From the NCBI GenBank assembly GCA_963693365.1, contig CAVNZM010000008.1:8866001-8930000 (forward strand): a stretch of DNA of 64,000 nucleotides. Reading direction: 5' to 3'. The number at the start of each line of letters is the position of its first letter. Within the stretch, counting starts at the first letter, position 1. Below, one piece after another: positions 14,009 through 58,560 of this stretch. A program made the translations under genes and the position numbers. Source of the DNA: Amoebidium appalachense. Its lineage: Eukaryota; Ichthyosporea. The notes under the pieces were generated by a model, which had not been told where the DNA came from, did no database searches, and worked only from the letters and a program-made list of their open reading frames with translations.

Positions 14009-15709
14009 ATGGCTGCCACGGAGAGGCCACCCTTAGCGCTCAAAAACTTTCGCGCGCTTTTCGTTTGGCACTATACAGATGTGCGCTCTCGTCGGTCTCC
14101 AGAACAAGAAGATGCCGAGAAGTATCTCATCGGCAACATCGTTTTCAAGAGGTGGATGCTTCTGCCGGCGGCAATTTTGGTGCAATTATGCGTCGGCACG
14201 TTCCTCTCTTGGAGCGTATACAATGTCCCAATTGAAAAATACACGGGGGCACCCAAGGGGGCAGCATCAGTAACCTTCTACACGGTTATGGGTGTGTTCG
14301 GTCTGTCCTCGGCAGTGTTCGGCCCGGTTGTCGAGCGCAGGGGCCCCAGAATGATGCTCATGTTGTCGTCGACATTCTTCTTTGTAGGAAACATGTTGGC
14401 CGCCCTTGGTGTCTACCTGCACATCCTTGCAATAGTCTACGTGGGTTTCGGTGTCGTTGGTGGTATGGGGTTGGGTGTGGCCTATCTCACTCCCATTAGC
14501 CCGCTCCAAAAATTCTACCCCGACTACCGTGGGCTCGTTTCCGCGATCGCGGTTTCTGGTTTCGGTGTTGGTGCGATCGTTGCGAGCAAAACACAGGCGG
14601 CCCTCGTTTCCGCCCTCAGCCCCCCATGGAGTTTCATCATCCACGGGATTATCTTCTATGTGCTACAGTTCAGTTGCAGTTTTATCCTACGGGCACCACC
14701 TACCGGATATACTATTGCAGCACCTGCGGCGGTGCCTGCAACAACAACCCCGGTTCACTCCGTGCCGGTGAGCCAAAACGGGAAGGATGAAAGCAAGAAC
14801 AGCAGCGATGAAGGGAAAACATGTGCCGGGAAAGATGCTTCCGATGACGCCAGCGTGCACGACGGGGCAGCGGTAGTTGTCGAGACCGGTGATGAGCCCC
14901 GTACACAAGATGAATACTTGCACGAACCAGAAATCAGGTGGACTCTTCTCGAATGTTTACAATCGTTTGAGTATCGCCTAGTCTACCTTACATTCCTATT
15001 GAGCAACATTCCAAATCTTCTCGCCTCTGCGCGCTTGGCTGACATGTGCCAAAGGCAGTTCCACACATCGTACGAGTTGGCCTCTACCATCGTGGCTGTA
15101 ACAGCGGTTTTTAACCTCTCCGGGCGGTTGATTTTTGGGGCGACTTCTGACAAGCTGGGGAGAAAGAATTGCTACTTGTTCATGCTAGCCGTACAGGCGG
15201 TGATCATGGGCTTCACACCCATGTTTTTCAGCCATGGCTACTTTTGGGCGTTTGCGGTGACCCAGTGGATAGTGGGGATGATGAGCGGCGCCAGCTTCGC
15301 GCTTATTGCCGCCTTTTTGACGGATCTTTTCACGACGAGAAATTTGGGCGGGCTTTTCGGTGTGATTATGACGGCGGCGCCCTCGTTTGTCGGTGTTGTC
15401 TTCGGGCTTACCTTCAACGCCATTTACAAGCAGCAGGCTGCCATCCACGGCGAAGATGCCTCCAACATTTACAACATTAACTTTTACTGGATGACGGCTA
15501 CGCAGGTGGTCGGGCTCTTTTTGTGCTCCCTTATTCCCAGGGATTTGCACGAGCGCCTACATCCTAAAGTTCCGGGCCAGATTTTCGGTTTCCGAGTGTT
15601 TGGTCGGCTTATGCGGCTGCAGTATGTGCCTGAGAGGACGGAGAAGGAGGAGTGGAAGGCATACTTAAAGACACTACCGGAGAACCAGGGCTATAGGGGG
15701 AGCGCATGA
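14009..15709 (+). CDS. MFS transporter, oxalate:formate antiporter-like (OFA) family
   Basis: A single uninterrupted frame of 566 codons, the only clear intronless gene here. About twelve hydrophobic segments fall in two halves separated by a hydrophilic, Asp/Ser/Lys-rich loop at residues about 245-310. MFS motif-A-like loops are visible in each half: GPVVERRGPRMM at about residue 108 and FGATSDKLGRKN at about 375. LTPISPLQKFYPDYRGL, about residue 160, resembles the conserved loop of OFA-type carriers. The family moves small organic anions, such as oxalate, formate or monocarboxylates, across membranes; the substrate here is not determined. The start is the first ATG after an upstream pyrimidine tract (ACGAAGATGGCT). 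An intronless copy among intron-dense genes could mean retroposition or transfer. It could also be a monocarboxylate-type MFS. Confidence 0.85.
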   Translation: MAATERPPLALKNFRALFVWHYTDVRSRRSPEQEDAEKYLIGNIVFKRWMLLPAAILVQLCVGTFLSWSVYNVPIEKYTGAPKGAASVTFYTVMGVFGLSSAVFGPVVERRGPRMMLMLSSTFFFVGNMLAALGVYLHILAIVYVGFGVVGGMGLGVAYLTPISPLQKFYPDYRGLVSAIAVSGFGVGAIVASKTQAALVSALSPPWSFIIHGIIFYVLQFSCSFILRAPPTGYTIAAPAAVPATTTPVHSVPVSQNGKDESKNSSDEGKTCAGKDASDDASVHDGAAVVVETGDEPRTQDEYLHEPEIRWTLLECLQSFEYRLVYLTFLLSNIPNLLASARLADMCQRQFHTSYELASTIVAVTAVFNLSGRLIFGATSDKLGRKNCYLFMLAVQAVIMGFTPMFFSHGYFWAFAVTQWIVGMMSGASFALIAAFLTDLFTTRNLGGLFGVIMTAAPSFVGVVFGLTFNAIYKQQAAIHGEDASNIYNINFYWMTATQVVGLFLCSLIPRDLHERLHPKVPGQIFGFRVFGRLMRLQYVPERTEKEEWKAYLKTLPENQGYRGSA

Positions 15710-16179
15710 TTTCTCTAAGAGCTTTCAGATGCTCGGACGTGAACAGCAGTGTGTATAGTATTCTAACACAGAAAATTGTATTGTAAGTGTATGGAATGGT
15801 TATGGGCTGCATGTATGGTTACTTTGGTGCAAACTAACCTCCGAAGACCCATGATACACAACATATTTTAACATCAACTAAGTTAGTTAGAAAATTATGG
15901 TTACCATGCATTCCGAATGTGTTATCAGATGCGATGATTCCTATATGCAGATTTGTACACACTTCAACTTTTGGTTCCACTGTCGCCATTTAGCTTCTTG
16001 AACGACCAGATCTACATGAAGCCTTCCTTCTATGCCCGTACCCCTCATTCCCCTCACTTCTTAACGATATTATGTGAACAGTGCGCGCACGGTGTCTGCG
16101 ACTTAATTCCCACCGTGTTTCCGTAGCCTAGTAACCGTCGTCTCCAAACTACTTCTTGCTCAGACTTCTCCCCCTTCCT

Positions 16180-16210
<31 letters not shown>

Positions 16211-16791
16211 CCCTCTCTTTACCTTCCTGTCCAGCTACCATTCTTGTGACACCCCCCAAAACCACATGGACAGCTGCAGCGGGCCTGAGACTCCCCTACC
16301 CACCCACCCACCTGAGTCAGGCCTCTCAAGCACCACCACCACAATCATTCGCACATACCCAAACACACAACCGAGCATACACGAGCAATCTAAGCTGTGG
16401 CCATCACGTGCCCACACGATGACATCACAACACAAACACACCAAGACTTCACGTTCTTCATTCATTACACTGTATAAGATCTCCCATATGCATGCCCCTC
16501 ATCCCCTTCCCTTCTGGAGATCCAGCTTGCCGAGTGGTGTGCACATTATAACATGGTTTCTGCACATTCTTCGAATCGGAATATATCAATGTTTTCTCTA
16601 TGTGACATTTTACTCAGATGGCTTTGAATTCCGCCTTCCCAACGTTTCAAATGTGCAAACGTTTAACAAATCACTCCAAGGCCTAGGACAAGGAGAACCA
16701 GATTCACGGCAGCCTCGAGCTCCTTGTAACCCCCCCTCCCCTCCTCCCCCCCTCTCCCCCCCCCCCCCCCCCCCCCCAACCTCCCCCTCCC

Positions 16792-16823
<32 letters not shown>

Positions 16824-17380
16824 TTTTCCCCCCTCCCTCCTTGTCCACCCACCAAGCCCTGCACCCACAAGCATCATCCAGGCCAACATCACTACCATCA
16901 CCACAGTCCTTCTAAGTTGAAGCTTGCAAAGGTCACGGAGCTCGTGGGCCGCCTTGAGGTTGTATTTGATAAGTGAACCATGTGTCTTTATTTTTACCCT
17001 TTTCATGCGTAAACAGCACAGGCCGATATAAGGCCAGTCGATGTACATAACTGCAAAGCCTATACACAAAATGTACTTATACATTAGGCACATCGATACG
17101 TAAACACAGGCCGATGATGGTCCGGGCCCCCGAGTATTTCAAAGTTTTTTTTTGGGACACACACGTAAGTATGTACAAGTAACGTCAACGGTGGGCATTT
17201 TGACAGCGTTGGTCGTAGTAGGTTTATTACATTCGTTTATTATGCACGGTGGTGTAGCACATGTGCAGGGTTTATACAGAAACCAAAAAGGTGGCAAGAA
17301 ACGAACAAATACTTTCTGTGCAGGGGGACATGAGGGGTTAGGGAAACGGGCACGTTCACTGCTAGAATCTCTGGGTCAAG
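15710..17380. other. Intergenic DNA with C tracts
   Basis: C runs at 16176-16207, 16757-16777 and 16794-16823. Apart from the weak exon candidate at 16908, no coding sequence is supported. A C-rich open frame over 16266-16976 is mostly tract translation. Confidence 0.5.
16908..16976 (+). CDS. Candidate terminal exon of an unidentified gene
   Basis: After an acceptor-like ACCACAG, a short frame encodes SKLKLAKVTELVGRLEVVFDK and then TGA. The sequence looks like ordinary protein, unlike the tract translations around it. A second protein-like piece (EFRLPNVSNVQTFNKSL) lies at 16620-16680, but I found no donor in the phase needed to join them. This could be the end of a small gene whose other exons I missed, or chance. 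Confidence 0.2.
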   Translation, partial: PSKLKLAKVTELVGRLEVVFDK

Positions 17381-18810
17381 ATGAGCGACGCTCTTTCAAA
17401 CGCGTTGACCACAGACATACGCAAGCTGCTGACAACATTCAGAGAGCAAACGGGCAGCTTTAGCTTTACCTATTACACAAAATGCTGGAAGGATGCAAAT
17501 TTCTCCATGATACACTACTGCACCACCCTTCCAGAAAAACGGAAGGCCCTCTTGAAAAAAGCATATGACATCACACTTGGGTTGCTTGTCGCCTCGCCAC
17601 ACATCGACGTTTTTGTGTTTGTTGTATACACTCTCTACTCGCTCTTCATCACCCAGCTATGCGAGCCCAAGATGCTTATCGAGGTCGACAAGAAAACATG
17701 GACCCTGCTTGTTAAGCTACACAGGGCGGCGGTGGACAGCAACCTCTTTGATGTGGACTTCGTTTTCCACAAGCTTGTCTACAGTTATCCTTGTAAGTCT
17801 CTAACTCTCTTCAAATCCTACTATACCCCATGACATCATCTTCCGTCAGCCTCCTCCCCCCCCCCCCCCCCCCCCCCCAACACACACACACACACCCCAC
17901 TCACTTCCTCCTACCTCCCTCCTTTGCTGCTGTTGCATACTTTCACGTTTACTTTTGCATGTGTCTTGCACCGTGTTTCTCATCGTTGTAGTTGTACTTC
18001 GTACCGTCCCCCCCCCCCCCCCCCCCCCACCAAAAAACAAAAAAAAAAACAAAAAAAAAAACAGTATCTGAGTTGGGTTTCGTTGACGAGGTGAATGGGT
18101 CGAAACTCGGGTACTGTGGATGACGTGGGCCCCCCCTGAGGCTGGGCTCTGCTTATTATGCATACTCTTTATGTAGGGGTTGCATTCTGCATCGTGTTAT
18201 CCGTGGTTCCTGTGTACTTCGTGCTTTATGACGCATGTTAAACACCCCCCCCCCCCCCCCCCCCCCAAACCTCTTCTCCCCCAACTTTTGACATGGTTGC
18301 TCGGCGCCTTTCAGGCCTGATAAACTGTCTCCGTTTATCCCTTATATATATCTCGATTTTTGCTTGGGGCACACTTAATAAGATTATACCTATTTGATCA
18401 TCCCTCCGCCTCAGCCCCCCCCCCCCCCAACCCCTCACCCCCCCCCACACACACACCTTTCCTGCCTCGTTTTCTATTTTCTTTTTCTTGGGTGGTTGGG
18501 GGGAAAGGGGGGGGGGGGGGGGGAGGGGGGGGGGGGGGGGGGGAGGGGAGGGAGGGGAGTAGGGGGGGAGAGGGGAGGGGAGGGGGGGCGCGGGGCAAGG
18601 GGCCGGGGGGGGAGGGGGGGGGAGAGAGAGAGAGGGGGGGGGGGGGGGCGCGGGGGGGGCGGGGGAGGTGAGAAGGGGTCGGGGGTCGGGGGGGGGGGGG
18701 GGGAGGGGGAGGGGGGGTTGGGTTGCAAAAAGTGCTTTTTCTTCAATAGTAAGTCACGGTCGATCAACCACTTGAACTTCACATATCCCTGCCTCCCTTC
18801 CCCCTCCCCC

Positions 18811-18859
<49 letters not shown>

Positions 18860-19643
18860 TATTTTCTAAAGTTGTTTTCTCGGGGGGGGGGGGGGGGGGG
18901 GGGAGAGGGGGGGGAGGGGGGAGGGGGGGGGGGAGGGGAGGGGGTCACTGGGGAACGGGCGGGGGGGGGGGGGGGGGGGGGGGGGGTACCCAAAGAGCAA
19001 GAGAATAATGCTTGCCCATTAAATGTCTTATCTTCGTTAGTAGGTTACAATCGACCAACCAATTGAACGTTCATATACTCCCCCCTCCCCCCTCCCTCGC
19101 CCCCACAATATCCCCTTCCCCTCCCCCCTCTTCCTTCCCACCTGTGCTTACTTCCCTCCCCCCCCCCCCCCCCCCCCCTCCCCCCCATCCTCCCCCCCCC
19201 TTTGCTTACCCCCGCTCCCCCTCCCCCCCTCCCCCATAACTCAGTTGAAAAGGCCCGTCCGGCATTGCCTCGTACCACCACCACCTCAACCCCAAATACG
19301 CCGCCGCAGCAGCAGCAACAACAACGACAAGAAAACGCCAGCCCCATCAATCCAGAAAATCCAGAGAATCCAGAGAATCCAGGAAATACAGAAAATCCAG
19401 AAATGGAAGAAATCAAGCGCAAACAGCAAGGGTGCTTCTGGTTCGTGTCGGCGGCGCCTGAGAGGCCCATGAACAAGAGGCACCGTGGGGAAAGCGCCGG
19501 AGACCAAGCGAGCAGGGTTGATAAGGCTGGACATATCCCAAGGAGTATTTGGACGGAGGCTCATGACAAGAAGTTACTGCAAGGGATGGAATGGTGGGCG
19601 GATTCACTGAGGAGTTTGGATGCGGAGACGCGGGCATATGTGG

Positions 19644-19703
<60 letters not shown>

Positions 19704-19977
19704 GGTTGGGGGTGGGGGTGGGGGTGGGAGGGGGGGAGGGGGGAAGGGGGGGGGGGGGGGGGGGATGCAGGTGGGGGTGGGGGTGGGGGTGGGGAATGGA
19801 GTGGCGGGCTGACTCTCTGAAAAGTTTGGTTGCGGAGACGAGGTCGTATGTGGAGGTACGGTGTGTGTGTGTGTGTGTGTGTGTGTGTTGGTAGGGGGTG
19901 GGGGTGGGGGGGGGGGGTGGAGGTGGGGAGGTGGGGGCGGGGGGGTGGGAGGGGGGGGGGGGGGGGTGGAGGTGAGG

Positions 19978-20075
<98 letters not shown>

Positions 20076-20524
20076 ATGTGCGGGCACATGGGCATGTGCT
20101 CGTGGGGGTGTGTGGAGGTGTGTGGGAGGGTTGTGTTTTTTGTGTGTTGGTGTGTGTGTGTGTGTGTTGGGGGGAGGGGGGGGGGGGGGGGAGGGGAGGG
20201 GCGGTTGAGGGGAGGTCCGGGGGGAGGGGGGAGGAGGGGAGGAGAGGGGGGTGGGGTGGGGGGGGGGGGGGTTTCGGGGGGAAGAGGGTTGGGTGGGTGG
20301 GTGGTTGAAGAGAGGGAGGCAAGCGCATGCAAAATAGTACATTTCATGAGCCAACACCAACCCCTAGCATGCCCCACACAGGCCAAGTCCAAGGTGCAGC
20401 AGGCCAGGCCGGACAGACGTCTGGAACTTGCCAGCATGTTCTTCATAGATGACTTGGTGGACCTGCAGATCCAGTACCAGGAGACACGCGCTAAGAGGCT
20501 GGCTGACCTGGCTAGGCGGTGTGT

Positions 20525-20579
<55 letters not shown>

Positions 20580-21101
20580 TGTATGTGTGCATGTTTTTTT
20601 TTTCTTTTCTTTTTTTCCTTGGGGGAGGGGGGACGGGGGGGGTTGTGGATGTTTGTGTGTGTCTGTGTCTGTGTCTGTGTGTGTGTTGTGTGTGTGTGTG
20701 TGTGCGAATGCGCGTGCGAACATGCGTGCCTGCGTTAGGCCTTTAAGGCTGGAGATATTGGGCGGGCGGACGGGAAGAGGGGCCCAGGGGGGAAGGGGAG
20801 GGGGTGGGTGGGGGGGGGGGGGGGGGGGGGTGCGGGCGGGGGGCTTAATGGAGTGCCAGGAAAGAAAACAGGAAGACGGGGAGAGAGGGAGGGAGGAGGG
20901 GGAGGGGGGTGGGGCTTCGAAAACGATTGGAGCATAAACGTACACTTCTCATGGTTTAACTGTCACCTGCCCCGACAGCAAACCTTCCCCCCCCCCCCCT
21001 CCCTCCTCCTCCTTTTGCCTTCCTGCACTCACCCATCGCTGTGTTCCCTTCCCCCCTCCCCCTGGCCTTGACCTTGCTGTTTTATAAACTGCAAGCACGT
21101 A

Positions 21102-21134
<33 letters not shown>

Positions 21135-21140
21135 CAGCGT

Positions 21141-21176
<36 letters not shown>

Positions 21177-22114
21177 ACTGAACCTACCTAACACTTACCC
21201 AGTGTAACTCAGTTTAACCGATATGTTTCCACACAGCCCTGCAAACAGCGACCCCCAACCCCCGCCCTCATCCAACTATCCCGCCCGACCACCAAAGCGC
21301 AACGCAGCCGCCACCACCACCACCTCCTCCCGCAACAGCAATCAAACACAACGCCAAAGACAAAACAAACACACACAAAACATGGATTCTGGTTCAGAAA
21401 ACAACTCTACCTCCGCATCGAGAAGAAGTTCTGGGGGGCGTGTTTTCAGGCAGGGTAGGCCTTCAGCGGCAGCGAGGAGGGAGATGGGGTTGGAGGGTGT
21501 GCGCACGGTGAGCATCAAGAGGATACTGGGCGAGCCTGGATGGGAGGTAGACGAGATAATCATGTATGTTATCCCCCCCCTCCCAATAAATAAATAAATA
21601 AATAAATAAATAATAAAACAAAAAAAAAGCCTCCCCTTCTTCCCACCCACCCTTCTCCATGCTCCTTCCTCCTTCTCTCCCCCCCCCCCCCCCCCCCCCC
21701 CCTCTCCTCCCTGGGGTCTTCCACTCCTCCCTTGGGCCACCGTGATACTCTTATTGGGATGTTTACACTTTATGGCGTTCCAGGGGCATGCCCTGGTTGT
21801 TGAATATACCTTATCCTGGGTGTGTACAACGTTGTACCTGCACCGAAACCAACCAACCAACTAATAACAAAGAAGCATGTGGTTGGTTTTGTGTAGATGT
21901 CTGTGCTTTTCATTCATCGTGATTGTGATTTTTGTGCCTTGGGCTGTTCGGTTTTGCTTTTGTCTGCTTTTTGCCATGTCATTGTTCCCTTGGCTCATGA
22001 TGTATATTCGAGACCCCCCCCCCCCCCCCCCCCTCCCCCCCGTTTCCTTTGGGGGGACATGTTCCAGGTTTGAACGTTGGATGCTATCTCAAGCTCTTCT
22101 CCCTCCCTCCCCCC

Positions 22115-22155
<41 letters not shown>

Positions 22156-23022
22156 AAAAAAAAAAAAAAAAAGAAAAATGAAAGACACACTCGCGCGCAC
22201 CCACCCACCTACCCCCTCACACACAACAACACACAAACACACATAACCACATGCAATCGCACACGCACATTTCACTTACCAGCACTGTTTTGCAGGCAAG
22301 AGCGCAGGCGCATGCGCCAAGAGGCGGAAGCGGAGGAACGGCGGCGGCAGCAGGAGCAGGAAGCATCAGAGACACAGGATGCCCTCCCCAGGCTGGGCGG
22401 AGAACGAATGGACATGCCGGATATAGGCGGGGTTTCCTTACCGCCTTCCACACCTGTATCTTCATCTCAGATGTCCGATTCGGAGAGCGGATCGTACTCA
22501 AATTTCGCCGATAACGAGCTGGCGAGCGGTGGTGTGTCGTCAGGTGGCGGCGCTGCGGGGTGGAGGGGGGCAAAAAGACGTGCGGGGCCTTTGGATGCGG
22601 ATAGGATTATCGAAAGGATACAGAAGAGACAGTTGAAAGAGGTGCATAGGGAATTATTTGATGAAGATAGCGCGAGTGATGAAGATGGGAGCGAGAACGG
22701 GTCGAATGAAGGCGGTGGTGGTAGTGGGAGTGAGGATGATTTGGTGGAGAAAAGAGGGGATTCGGATGGGGATGGGAGTGTTGGAGGTGGGCAGGGAGAT
22801 GTAGAGAATCTAGGAAATGTGAGGGGTACGAGAGGGGAAGGAGGGGCCGGTGAGGGAGATTCGCAGAGGAGCAAATTGAGTGAAAATGAGGATATGGAGT
22901 CTGTGGGAAGTGGGAGTGAGGGTAATGCTGGTAAGAAAGGTGTGGGTGTGTGGGGAGGGGGGAAGGATGGCGGCTCGGAGAGCGGGAGTGAATCTGATGT
23001 CGAGTCTGTTGGGGACGATTGA
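17381..23022 (+). CDS. SNAPC1: SNAPC1 (SNAP43)-like snRNA-activating complex subunit
   Basis: Five exons in consistent phase: 17381-17792, 19245-19639, 20382-20518, 21237-21563 and 22296-23022, giving 665 codons plus stop. Exon 1 matches the conserved N-terminal domain of SNAP43: a helix starting [16 protein letters not shown], then [16 protein letters not shown], which parallels LYxLYxLYxTQLCQPK in animal SNAPC1, and [13 protein letters not shown]. The rest is less conserved. It contains Gln- and Asn-Pro-Glu repeats (exon 2), a predicted helix [15 protein letters not shown] (exon 3), a Ser/Arg-rich region (exon 4) and a coiled coil plus a long Glu/Ser/Gly-rich acidic tail (exon 5). SNAPC1 is part of the complex that recruits RNA polymerases II and III to snRNA promoters in the nucleus. 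The exon 2 end is uncertain: GTGGAG at 19640 keeps phase, but a GT-array donor lies 7 bases on and the exon end is duplicated downstream. Assigning later exons to this gene is inference from frame. Confidence 0.7.
17793..19244. repeat. SNAPC1-like intron 1: C and G tracts plus two repeats
   Basis: C runs at 17854-17878, 18008-18028, 18243-18266 and 18811-18859; G runs and G/A-rich DNA at 18499-18720 and 18883-18986. It contains one copy of a dispersed repeat (18061-18246). A local duplication of about 50 bases (18737-18787 and 19028-19078; shared words such as TCGA(T/C)CAACCA) is also present. Confidence 0.75.
18061..18246 (+). repeat. Dispersed intronic repeat, copy 1
   Basis: It begins CAGTATCTGAGTTGGGTTTC, contains GGGTCGAAACTCGGGTACTG, then GCATACTCTTTATG and CTGCATCGTGTTATCCGT, and ends TTAAACAC at a C run. 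The first half matches 32247-32330 and the second half matches 37465-37560, each with roughly 80-90% identity by eye. All copies sit in introns next to poly-C. Confidence 0.7.
19640..20381. repeat. SNAPC1-like intron 2: GT and G tracts with duplicated exon end
   Basis: GT arrays at 19646-19700, 19859-19890, 19979-20074 and 20147-20168, with G-rich DNA between. At 19794-19857 there is a second, diverged copy of the end of exon 2 ([12 protein letters not shown] against [12 protein letters not shown]), also followed by a GT array. Confidence 0.75.
20519..22295. repeat. SNAPC1-like introns 3 and 4: GT, G, CA, C and A tracts
   Basis: A GT array starts at the exon 3 donor (20519-20590), G runs lie at 20626-20640 and 20810-20830, and CA arrays at 21104-21178. 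Intron 4 has an AAAT array at 21588-21612, C runs at 21679-21701 and 22014-22033, and a C run joined to an A run at 22117-22172. Confidence 0.75.
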
Positions 23023-24608
23023 TGGTTCATTTTTTTCTTCTTTGTAAATATTCTGCAAAAAATTGTGCTTGGATTTTGTTGTAGCGACAGGGATTAGGAT
23101 GTTATTTATTTCTTTATTGATTCATAGCTTTTATGAAGTTGTAAGGGCTTTTGGGAGATATTATTTTGTTGCTCGTCGTATTCAGTTGGTGAAGGATTTT
23201 TTTGTTTTTTTTGTTTTGTTTTATGTAGCAGGTTGCTGTTGTTTTTTTAAGGGTGGGGCAGGAATGGAATTTAGACTGATCTTCTAAATATGTGACTGGT
23301 TGTGGAAATGCGAATTAGTATGACCAAAGTGCTTTTGAATGCAGTTGTGACATTGTACATATGATAATGAAATTCACGTGGCTATTAATTTCAGTATATA
23401 TTTTACTTGCAAATTTTTATGATCACCTTGATGAAATGTCTGTGGTGCACACACGTAATTTGTTTGTACAGTTTGTTTGTGCAGTTTGTGTAGTTTATTT
23501 GTGCATCCCCATCTGTACACACATGTGTGTGCGTGCAGGCGCGCGCGTGTGCGTATGTATGTGTGTGTGTGTGTATGCATGCACATGTAAGTCTATGCAT
23601 GCGCATGTGTATTACGTTTATGCATGTACACGCGTATGTGTGTATCACAAATAAAAGGCATATAACACTATCTATACGGTTTATATATTTTGTTATATCT
23701 TGGTATCGGTAGTGGTGTTGAGCACAAGGACTGTACTCCATTACACCTCTCAAGACGTTTTATTTTTTTTTCTTTTTTTTTTCTCTTTTATTTCATTTAT
23801 TATCATTGTTATTATTATTATTATTGTTTACATTTTATTTTTATTTTATTTTTTTTTCTTTTGGGGCGGGGGGGGGGGGGGGGGGGGGGAGGGAGGGGGA
23901 GGGGGGCGGGGGGGGGAAGGGGGGGGAGGGGGGGGGGGGGGGGGGGGGTACAATAAAAAGTGTGTAAACCCTAGGGGGGGGGTCATGGTCATGCGCACCA
24001 GATGTCAATTAGATAACTCGTAGATATATTCGCGCAATTTGCGCAAATCGCGATCGATCCCTGCAATCGAGTTTTCCAGTGCTGTCATTGGTCTGTCGCC
24101 TATTTACCGGTTGGCGGACAAAATCAAAAATGCAAGCAGGCTGTCTTAGCTCGAGTGATTTTGGAGAACTCGAGAACTCAATGACCATGATATATAACAT
24201 TATATATAAAAAACACAGAGGGTTCACTTACCTTAGTGCTTACACAGAAGGGTAATAATATAGTAGTGACGTGGCCGTCTGTTGGTTATATATAGTTCTT
24301 CGTTGCAGTACTTATGTTACTGTGATCAAAACCTCTTGAAGCCCTGGATGTAGCTACCTACGACTCAACAACTGAAACTTCATGTGTGGCAAAAAGAACT
24401 TCAGCTCGGTATATACTCGCCCAGAAAAACCAAGAACTATAGCAGATTATTCAACTATCAGTAGGTATTTGTGGGCGCGCAGCTTCATGGTTCGTGAGCT
24501 TTATCGTACGCCCTGCTTCAAAGTCCACATCATAATTGAATCGCAGGGGCGAGAAAAAGGGATATGGCGTAGCAAGGTTAATAGTGCGGCGGCGAGTGAC
24601 AGAAGAGA
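23023..24608. other. Intergenic region before the MadBub gene
   Basis: About 1.6 kb. T-rich DNA follows the SNAPC1-like stop; a mixed GT-rich stretch lies at 23518-23645, an ATT/T-rich block at 23760-23860, and G runs at 23867-23948. E2F-like words (TTCGCGCAATTTGCGCAAATCGCG) start near 24029, some 550 bases before the next start codon. No exon was supported. Confidence 0.5.
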
Positions 24609-44025
<19,417 letters not shown>

Positions 44026-44167
44026 AGGGTGGGTGTGGGTGTGGGTGGGTGCATGGGTGTGGGGGGGCGGGGAAGTGGGAGGGAAGGGAGGTGGGGGGGG
44101 AGGGGGTGATCAGGAGAGGGAGTGGGGGCTTTTTTGTTTGTTTGTTTGTTTTTTGTTTTTTGTTGAA

Positions 44168-44199
<32 letters not shown>

Positions 44200-44279
44200 A
44201 GGGTAGTGACAAAAGAAGTAGGTTTCTGGTATTAGGATAGAATACGCATGCCCGTGTAAACTGTTTACAAACGGGGGAT

Positions 44280-44317
<38 letters not shown>

Positions 44318-45111
44318 TAGGTAACCGAATGAACGGGGTTTGTAATGGTATGGCTTTTTTTTTTTAATTATTATTATTATGAAAAAGAATTGTACTCCTC
44401 AGGGTTTCTGGTGCCCCAGTGGGGTTGTTTGTATTGAAGTCGTGTTGCCTGCGGTTTTTACCTTGGACGTGATTATTCATTTTATTGAAATTGCATCTAT
44501 AGTGGCATTAAGTACGCCAATATGCACAGTTTACCAATATGAATCAGATGCTGTGTGAGACTTGGACGTGCTTATTCATTTTATAAAAATTGCATGTATA
44601 TGGCTATAAGTACGCCAATATGCACAGTTTACCTGTAATCAAATTGTGGTAGGGTGTGAATGGCATTGCCGGGTGGCAAGTTCGATGCATATTATAAGTC
44701 AAAGCCACATTTAAAGTCAAAGCTGAAAACTCACAATGACACCCAAATAAAGTATTCAAAACACAACAAAAAAAAACGTATAGATGAAGCTGCTAAAATC
44801 CTCTGTGATATATGTAGCTACTATAGGTAAAGCTTAAACAAAAAAAAAAAAAAAAAAAAGAACTCGAGTCCCAAGTGAAAGGCTTTCCTACTGTATTTGA
44901 TATTTCAAAGGAATACCTAAATTTAAAGAAGACCAAAAACAAGTGCCTAAATGGATATCGATCAAGTTCTGCCATACATAGTCTACCAGATTCCACACGA
45001 GTACCTCCCCCCCTCTCCCCCCGAGGGTTGGGGGCTCCCCCACACCCACACCCACACCCTGAACCCGGGGTTAGCCCTCCGACGGAGCTCATACAACACC
45101 GCACCCAACAC
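44026..45111. other. Convergent intergenic region with 3' signals
   Basis: G runs follow the kinase stop (44168-44199, 44282-44316). Two copies of a segment of about 73 bases, GGACGTG(A/C)TTATTCATTTTAT onwards, lie at about 44464-44536 and 44562-44632. AATAAA at about 44747 could be the poly(A) signal of the plus-strand gene. An A run lies at 44839-44858. Both genes end here, so no promoter is expected. Confidence 0.5.
44464..44632. repeat. Two-copy tandem duplication, period about 98 bp
   Basis: Both copies contain TTGGACGTG, TTATTCATTTTAT, AAATTGCAT and AAGTACGCCAATATGCACAG. They lie in the 3' flank of the kinase gene. Confidence 0.75.
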
Positions 45112-58560
<13,449 letters not shown>

